NCBI GenBank assembly: GCA_025359245.1 | Contig: JANYGW010000163.1 | Coordinates: 1 to 55,226 of the forward strand | DNA: 55,226 bases | Reading direction: 5' to 3' | Source of the DNA: Massilia sp. | GTDB taxonomy: Bacteria; Pseudomonadota; Gammaproteobacteria; Burkholderiales; Burkholderiaceae_D | Shown here: positions 50,997 through 55,226 of the stretch, piece by piece | How positions within the stretch are numbered: position 1 is the stretch's first letter | Layout: each line of letters starts with the position of its first letter | Program-made: the position numbers and the translations under genes | The notes under the pieces: model-generated | Told to the model about the DNA's origin: nothing | Databases searched by the model: none | Seen by the model: only the letters and a program-made list of their open reading frames with translations

Positions 50997-52262
50997 ATGA
51001 ATAAATTCAAAATAATTCTCTTGACCAGCGCGCTGATGGCCCATGTTGCGGCCTTCGCCCAAATGCGCGTTGAAGTCATCGGCGTCGGCAGCAACCAGAT
51101 CCCGATCGCGGTCGCCGCGTTCGCCAATGAGAACGTGGCTGCGGCCGACGTGTCCGACATCATCAAGGCCGACCTGGAACGCAGCGGCGTGTTCAAGGTC
51201 ATCGATGCCGGCGCCGTGCTGTCCGAGACCGACACTGTCAACTACGGCCAATGGAAAGGCCGCGGCGCCGACGCGCTGGTGGTCGGCAGCGTGCAGAAGC
51301 TGGCCGATGGCCGCTTCGAAGTGCGCTACAAGCTGCACGACACCGTCAAGACCACGCAGCTGTCGGCGCTGACCCGCACGCCGCAGGCGCGCTACGTGCG
51401 TACCGCCGCGCACGAGATCGCCGACGACATCTATGAAAAACTGACCGGCTCGCGCGGCGTGTTCGCCACCCGCATCGCCTACGTCAAGGAAAACCGCGGC
51501 GCGCGCAAGTACGTGCTCGAAATCGCCGACGCCGACGGCGAAGGCATGATCCCGGCGATCACGTCGAACGAACCGATCATCTCGCCATCGTGGTCGCCGG
51601 ACGGCAGCAAGGTCGCCTACGTCTCGTTCCAGCTGCGCAAACCGGTCATCTACGTGCAGGACCTGGTCACCGGCACCCAGAAAGTGGTCGTCAACGAAAA
51701 AGGCAGCAACTCGGCGCCGTCATGGTCGCCCGACGGCAGCAAGCTGGCCGTGGCCTTGTCCAAGGACGGCCATACCCAGGTCTACAGCGTGAACGTCGAC
51801 GGCAGCGGCCTGCGCCGCCTGTCCGACAGCAACGGCATCGACACCGAGCCGCAATTTTCGGCCGACGGCCAGGCTATCTATTTCACCAGCGACCGCAGCG
51901 GCGGACCGCAGGTCTACAAGATGAGCGCCTCCGGCGGCGCGGCCCAGCGCGTGACCTTTACCGGCAACTACAACATCAGCCCGCGTGTATCATCCGATGG
52001 CAAGACGCTGGCCTGGATTTCACAGCGCGACGGCGGCTACAGCCTGTACGCGATGAACCTGGCCACCAGCCAGGAACTGCGGCTGGCCGAAGGCGCCTCC
52101 GAACCGAGTTTTTCGCCTAACGGCAAATACGTCATGTACGCTACCAAGTCCGGTGGACGGACCTCGCTGGCCGTGGTCTCGGTCGACGGCCGCGTCAAGA
52201 CACGCCTGTCCACACAGGCAGGAAACATTCGGGAGCCCAATTGGGGTCCCTTCATGAAGTAA
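50997..52262 (+). CDS. tolB: Tol-Pal system beta-propeller protein TolB
   Basis: 421 residues. The signal peptide ends at AAFAQ (about residue 22). The N-terminal domain contains IIKADLERSGVFKVID. The C-terminal six-bladed propeller has repeated SPDGSKVAY-type motifs (SWSPDGSKVAYVSF, SWSPDGSKLAVALS, QFSADGQAIYFTSDRSGGPQ, SFSPNGKYVMYAT). Periplasmic partner of Pal. ATG 1 bp after tolA. Confidence 0.97.
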   Translation: MNKFKIILLTSALMAHVAAFAQMRVEVIGVGSNQIPIAVAAFANENVAAADVSDIIKADLERSGVFKVIDAGAVLSETDTVNYGQWKGRGADALVVGSVQKLADGRFEVRYKLHDTVKTTQLSALTRTPQARYVRTAAHEIADDIYEKLTGSRGVFATRIAYVKENRGARKYVLEIADADGEGMIPAITSNEPIISPSWSPDGSKVAYVSFQLRKPVIYVQDLVTGTQKVVVNEKGSNSAPSWSPDGSKLAVALSKDGHTQVYSVNVDGSGLRRLSDSNGIDTEPQFSADGQAIYFTSDRSGGPQVYKMSASGGAAQRVTFTGNYNISPRVSSDGKTLAWISQRDGGYSLYAMNLATSQELRLAEGASEPSFSPNGKYVMYATKSGGRTSLAVVSVDGRVKTRLSTQAGNIREPNWGPFMK

Positions 52263-52298
52263 CAATAAGCACTATCAACCATGTCCAGGAGAAAAAAC

Positions 52299-52823
52299 AT
52301 GCGCAATATTAAAAGCCTCGCCGCCATCATCGCCGCCGCCGCCGTCCTGTCGGCTTGCAGCACCCCAGTCAAGCTCAACGATGTGCCAGTCGTGGAGCAC
52401 CAGGCCGAAGTCGCCAAGGGCGCTGTCGCCGACACGCGTGATGTGCGTCCGATCGAGACCGGTTCGGTCGATCCGCTGAACGATCCGCAAGGCGTGCTGG
52501 CCAAGCGCAGCGTGTACTTCGACTATGACAGCTATGTCGTGCGCGACGACGGCAAGCAAGTGGTCGAAAGCCACGCCGGCTACCTGAACAAGAACAAGGG
52601 CCGCAAGATCCTGATCCAGGGTAATACCGATGAGCGCGGCGGCACCGAGTACAACCTGGCGCTGGGCCAGAAACGCGCTGAAGCCGTGCGCAAGGCGATG
52701 GCCACGCTGGGCGTTGCCGAAAGCCAGATGGAAGCTGTCTCGCTGGGCGAAGAAAAGCCAAAAGCGATGGGCAGCGGCGAAGCGGCATGGGCGGAAAACC
52801 GTCGTGCTGACATCGTTTATTGA
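52299..52823 (+). CDS. pal: Peptidoglycan-associated lipoprotein Pal
   Basis: 174 residues from the ATG at 52299, set by AGGAG eight bases before it rather than the upstream ATG at 52281. Lipobox LSAC (mature Cys near residue 20). The OmpA-like domain has VYFDYDSYVVRDDGKQ, IQGNTDERGGTEYNLALGQKRAEAV and ENRRADIVY, which bind peptidoglycan. Anchored in the outer membrane; 36 bp after tolB. Confidence 0.97.
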   Translation: MRNIKSLAAIIAAAAVLSACSTPVKLNDVPVVEHQAEVAKGAVADTRDVRPIETGSVDPLNDPQGVLAKRSVYFDYDSYVVRDDGKQVVESHAGYLNKNKGRKILIQGNTDERGGTEYNLALGQKRAEAVRKAMATLGVAESQMEAVSLGEEKPKAMGSGEAAWAENRRADIVY

Positions 52824-52847
52824 TTGATTACCGTAACCGCGGTATGA

Positions 52848-52889
52848 CAAACGGGGAGGCGCGGCCATGAGTGCCGCCCTCCCCGTTTG
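52848..52889 (+). other. Strong intercistronic hairpin between pal and cpoB
   Basis: AAACGGGGAGG (52849-52859) and CCTCCCCGTTT (52878-52888) are perfect complements, and the inner bases (GCGGC/GCCGC) extend the stem. No T-run follows, so it is more like an mRNA-stabilising or attenuating stem than a terminator. Confidence 0.65.
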
Positions 52890-52923
52890 CACATCCCGCA
52901 ACAGGTTTTTGAAAGGTACGAAC

Positions 52924-53685
52924 ATGATCAAATTATCCAAGCCACATTTCGCGGCCGCGTTCCTCGCGCTGGCCGCGTGGATGCCACTGCAGTCGCACGC
53001 AGGCATCCTCGACGACAATGAAGCGCGCAAGGCGATCCTCGACCTGCGCACCAAGCTCGATACCCTGTCGCGCGACCTGAACGCACGCATCGACCCGAAG
53101 GCCGACAAGAGCGCGCTGCTGGAGATCGTCAACCAGAACGAACAGACCATGGCCGAAATCGCCAAGCTGCGCGGCCAGCTGGAAGTACTGAGCAATGAGA
53201 TCGTCACGGCCCAGAAGCGCCAGAAGGATTTCTACGCCGACCTCGACGCGCGCATCCGCAAGCTCGAGCCGCGCCAGGTGACGATCGACGGCCAGGAAGC
53301 GGCCGTGGCGCCCGACGAACAAGCGATTTACGAAGCGGCGATGGCGGCCTTCAACAGCGGCGACTACAAGATGGCGGCGACCCAGCTGGGCGAGTTCGTG
53401 CGGCGCTTTCCGCTGTCGAGCTATGCGGCCAATGCGCAGTACTGGCTGGGCAGCTCCTATCTGGCCCAGCGCGACTGCAAGAAAGCCATCCCGGCGCTGC
53501 AAGTGGTCGGCACGACCTACCCGGACAGCGCCAAGGCGCCGGACGCGCTGCTCAACATCGGCACCTGCCACGTTGACATGAAGGACAAGAAAGCCGCGGT
53601 CAAGGTGTTCAAGGAATTGATCGCCAAATATCCGGCCTCGACGGCGGCGAAGGCAGCCAAGGACCAGCTGCCCGGGCTCAAGTAA
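52924..53685 (+). CDS. cpoB: Cell division coordinator CpoB (YbgF)
   Basis: 253 residues from the ATG at 52924, with AAAGG upstream; the frame is open from 52867. Signal peptide to about QSHA (residue 25). A coiled coil follows (about 30-115; DLRTKLDTLSRDLNARI, LRGQLEVLSNEIVTAQKRQ), then TPR repeats (YEAAMAAFNSGDYKMAATQL, AQYWLGSSYLAQRDCKKAI, DALLNIGTCHVDMKDKKAAV). A periplasmic trimer linking Tol-Pal to peptidoglycan synthesis. Last gene of the Tol cluster. Confidence 0.95.
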   Translation: MIKLSKPHFAAAFLALAAWMPLQSHAGILDDNEARKAILDLRTKLDTLSRDLNARIDPKADKSALLEIVNQNEQTMAEIAKLRGQLEVLSNEIVTAQKRQKDFYADLDARIRKLEPRQVTIDGQEAAVAPDEQAIYEAAMAAFNSGDYKMAATQLGEFVRRFPLSSYAANAQYWLGSSYLAQRDCKKAIPALQVVGTTYPDSAKAPDALLNIGTCHVDMKDKKAAVKVFKELIAKYPASTAAKAAKDQLPGLK

Positions 53686-53717
53686 GCGATTTTCCCGAAA
53701 ATAGTGGGTTTGGGCAT

Positions 53718-53746
53718 TTGACAGAATCGTGCCCACCCCCTATAAT
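53718..53746 (+). promoter_or_regulatory. Consensus sigma70 promoter of tRNA-Lys
   Basis: TTGACA at 53718-53723 and TATAAT at 53741-53746 with a 17-bp spacer, both hexamers perfect. The tRNA begins 13 bp after the -10 element. Confidence 0.95.
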
Positions 53747-53758
53747 CTTGCTTCTTTC

Positions 53759-53834
53759 GGGTCGTTAGCTCAGCTGGTAGAGCAGCGGACTTTTAATCCG
53801 TTGGTCGCAGGTTCGAATCCCGCACGGCCTACCA
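53759..53834 (+). tRNA. tRNA-Lys (anticodon UUU), CCA encoded
   Basis: 76 nt. GGGTCGT pairs with ACGGCCT (two wobble pairs). The anticodon loop CTTTTAA gives UUU, the T loop is TTCGAAT, and CCA is at 53832-53834. Preceded by a perfect promoter and followed by a terminator. It marks the boundary where AT-rich foreign-looking DNA begins. Confidence 0.97.
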
Positions 53835-53854
53835 CGAATTTAGCAGTACAGAAC

Positions 53855-53887
53855 AGGGTTTCCCGCTTCGGCGCGAAACCCTTTTTT
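53855..53887 (+). terminator. Rho-independent terminator after tRNA-Lys
   Basis: AGGGTTTC and GAAACCCT form the main stem around a GC-rich centre with a TTCG loop, followed by six T residues. Confidence 0.9.
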
Positions 53888-53901
53888 GCGCCCCTATATG
53901 A

Positions 53902-53929
53902 AAAATATTCCCCAATTGGGGAATATTTT
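53902..53929. repeat. Perfect 28-bp AT-rich palindrome
   Basis: AAAATATTCCCC is followed by AATT and the exact complement GGGGAATATTTT. Both strands end in A/T runs, so it could be a bidirectional terminator or a binding site. Its composition differs from the host's GC-rich repeats, and it sits directly after tRNA-Lys at the change of base composition. Confidence 0.7.
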
Positions 53930-54056
53930 CTCTTCACCGTGACAGCTGACACCCCTTGTTGGTAAACTGCGCCACAACAATGTGGCCGGGGGATTCACGC
54001 CTGGGCCAGAAGCGCACCTGCGACACGACACCTAACATCATGAATGCCGCTTCCAT

Positions 54057-55226
54057 ATGAGCAAGAACGAGCGCAAGACAGAAAATATAGTACGAGATGA
54101 GCTGAGGAGATGCGGATTCTACGACGCCGCATCGGACGTGCAGGTTGAAGAACAAAAGAGCAACATAGAGGCTGTAAAGCGGCTCATGAAGACCGCCAGC
54201 AAGTCAGGTGGAGGCGGCGGTGGAGCGCCAGAGTTCATCGTCAGTTCGCCCAGTTCGGCCGATTTTTTGCTGATCGTCGAATGCAAGGCTGATGTTAAAG
54301 ACCACTGTAGCCCAGCCGTTGATAGTCTTCTTGGTGGACAAACGTTTGAAGAAGACGAATCTAGCAAATCTAAGCGAACCCAAAAATACGCAATTGATGG
54401 TGCACTCCACTATGCACGGCCATTGTCACGCGAGTTCAATGTAATTGCAATCGGGGTTAGTGGTGAAACCAAAAAATCCGCATTAGTTTCTACCTATCTC
54501 TGGCCGAAAGGTGGAGGTAAGCCAAAGGAACTATTTGCAAAAGATGGTGCAGTATTGAATAGTTTTATCCCATGGGAAGACTATGTCGAACACGCAACAT
54601 TTGACCCGACTGTCCAGAAGCTTAGGTTCGATGAACTGATGAGCTTTGCGGCGGATCTGCACGACTTCATGCGCGATCATGCAAAACTCACAGAGAGCGA
54701 AAAACCATTATTGGTTAGCGGCACTCTGATTGCACTGCGAAATAAGGCGTTTGTTGCATCATATGACGTTCAGACACCAGCACAATTGCAGAAGGATTGG
54801 ATGCGGGTTATACAGGAAGAAATTCAGGCGGCGGACATACCACAAGCCAAGAAAGATAACCTTACTCAACCATACTCAAGCATCGGCGTTCACCCGGAAT
54901 TAGGCAAATCAACAAAGGCGTTTCTGAAAGGCCCATTGCATGAGCTTATCGACCAACTTAACCGAAAGGTTTGGCCGTTCATTAGCGTATATCATGACTT
55001 TGATGTTGTTGGACAATTTTACGGTGAATTTCTAAAATACACTGGCGGTGACAAGAAGGCACTTGGTATTGTTCTGACACCCAGACACGTAACGGAGCTG
55101 TTTGCTTTACTTGCCAATGTGAACAAGAGCAGTAAAGTTTTGGATATATGTGCTGGGACGGGTGGGTTTCTTATCTCTGCCATGCACCGCATGTTCAAGA
55201 GTGCGACTACTGATGCCGAAAGAAAC
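54057..55226 (+). CDS. Putative restriction-modification protein: N-terminal PD-(D/E)xK-like nuclease domain plus N6-adenine methyltransferase (3' end outside window)
   Basis: 390 residues are visible and the frame is open at the right edge. An in-frame stop at 54033-54035 and no earlier start fix the ATG at 54057. Residues 59-80 read EFIVSSPSSADFLLIVECKA: a hydrophobic strand with Asp69 and Glu75-Cys-Lys77, the D...ExK pattern of PD-(D/E)xK nucleases. A Gly run (51-56) precedes it. GQFYGEFLKYTGGD, IVLTPRHVTELF and LDICAGTGGFLISAM (near 362-376) match N6_Mtase, the last being the AdoMet motif I. The catalytic NPPF should lie beyond the edge. Fusion of both in one chain resembles type IIG or BcgI A-type enzymes. 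Codon use is AT-rich compared with the host, suggesting transfer. Confidence 0.75.
   Translation, partial: MSKNERKTENIVRDELRRCGFYDAASDVQVEEQKSNIEAVKRLMKTASKSGGGGGGAPEFIVSSPSSADFLLIVECKADVKDHCSPAVDSLLGGQTFEEDESSKSKRTQKYAIDGALHYARPLSREFNVIAIGVSGETKKSALVSTYLWPKGGGKPKELFAKDGAVLNSFIPWEDYVEHATFDPTVQKLRFDELMSFAADLHDFMRDHAKLTESEKPLLVSGTLIALRNKAFVASYDVQTPAQLQKDWMRVIQEEIQAADIPQAKKDNLTQPYSSIGVHPELGKSTKAFLKGPLHELIDQLNRKVWPFISVYHDFDVVGQFYGEFLKYTGGDKKALGIVLTPRHVTELFALLANVNKSSKVLDICAGTGGFLISAMHRMFKSATTDAERN

Noticed and set aside
53934..54155. Minus-strand frame ending in GHIVVAQFTNKGCQLSR as a transposase remnant
   Set aside because: Only a short stretch looks protein-like, no family could be recognised, and the rest overlaps the start of the methyltransferase gene.

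Overview
The window looks like a chromosomal segment of a high-GC betaproteobacterium, most likely from the Oxalobacteraceae (Massilia/Duganella/Janthinobacterium type). This is inferred from gene content and order: dnaX-ybaB-recR with the 4.5S RNA gene just upstream, glyA-nrdR followed by ribD-ribE and ribBA-ribH-nusB, the complete ybgC-tolQRAB-pal-cpoB cluster, and several c-di-GMP proteins. No 16S gene is present, so the genus cannot be fixed.

Layout. Positions 1-1250 hold the end of an integrated element (3' part of a tyrosine recombinase and a small zinc-ribbon protein) that stops at a tRNA-Ser(UGA) gene. Positions 1591-15000 are a signalling block: a PAS-GGDEF-EAL protein coupled to an HDOD protein, a Cache-sensor kinase/NarL-type regulator pair divergent from a CstA-family transporter and its YbdD/YjiX partner, and a hybrid kinase followed by a REC-GGDEF-EAL protein. 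Positions 15096-21101 carry a penicillin-acylase-family gene with a C-terminal frameshift, a small lipoprotein, a deacetylase/glycosyltransferase pair and a CoA-transferase. Positions 21098-26229 are core genes (recR, ybaB, dnaX, ffs, ubiD). Positions 26364-30775 carry a lytic transglycosylase and two unusual exported proteins. Positions 30955-40056 contain the riboflavin genes and nusB, interrupted by another PAS-GGDEF-EAL protein and an M16 peptidase. Positions 40309-45450 are a tightly overlapping minor-pilin operon with a short PilY1. Then come nrdR, glyA (with a clear ZTP riboswitch), a ydfG-like dehydrogenase, the Tol-Pal operon and tRNA-Lys. After tRNA-Lys, base composition falls sharply and the window ends inside a nuclease-methyltransferase fusion, probably the start of a restriction-modification or defence island.

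How it fits together. The Cache kinase, its regulator and CstA look like a small-carboxylate (pyruvate-like) sensing and uptake unit; a palindromic candidate operator lies in their shared intergenic region. GlyA is placed under ZTP control, linking serine/glycine and one-carbon metabolism to folate/purine status. Three GGDEF-EAL proteins, an HDOD protein and the pilus operon point to control of attachment and motility. Between genes there is a dispersed family of palindromic GC-rich repeats; one copy is split by a small MITE-like element with terminal inverted repeats and an 8-bp target duplication. Both ends of the window are mobile-type DNA next to tRNA genes, and what lies between is mostly core chromosome.
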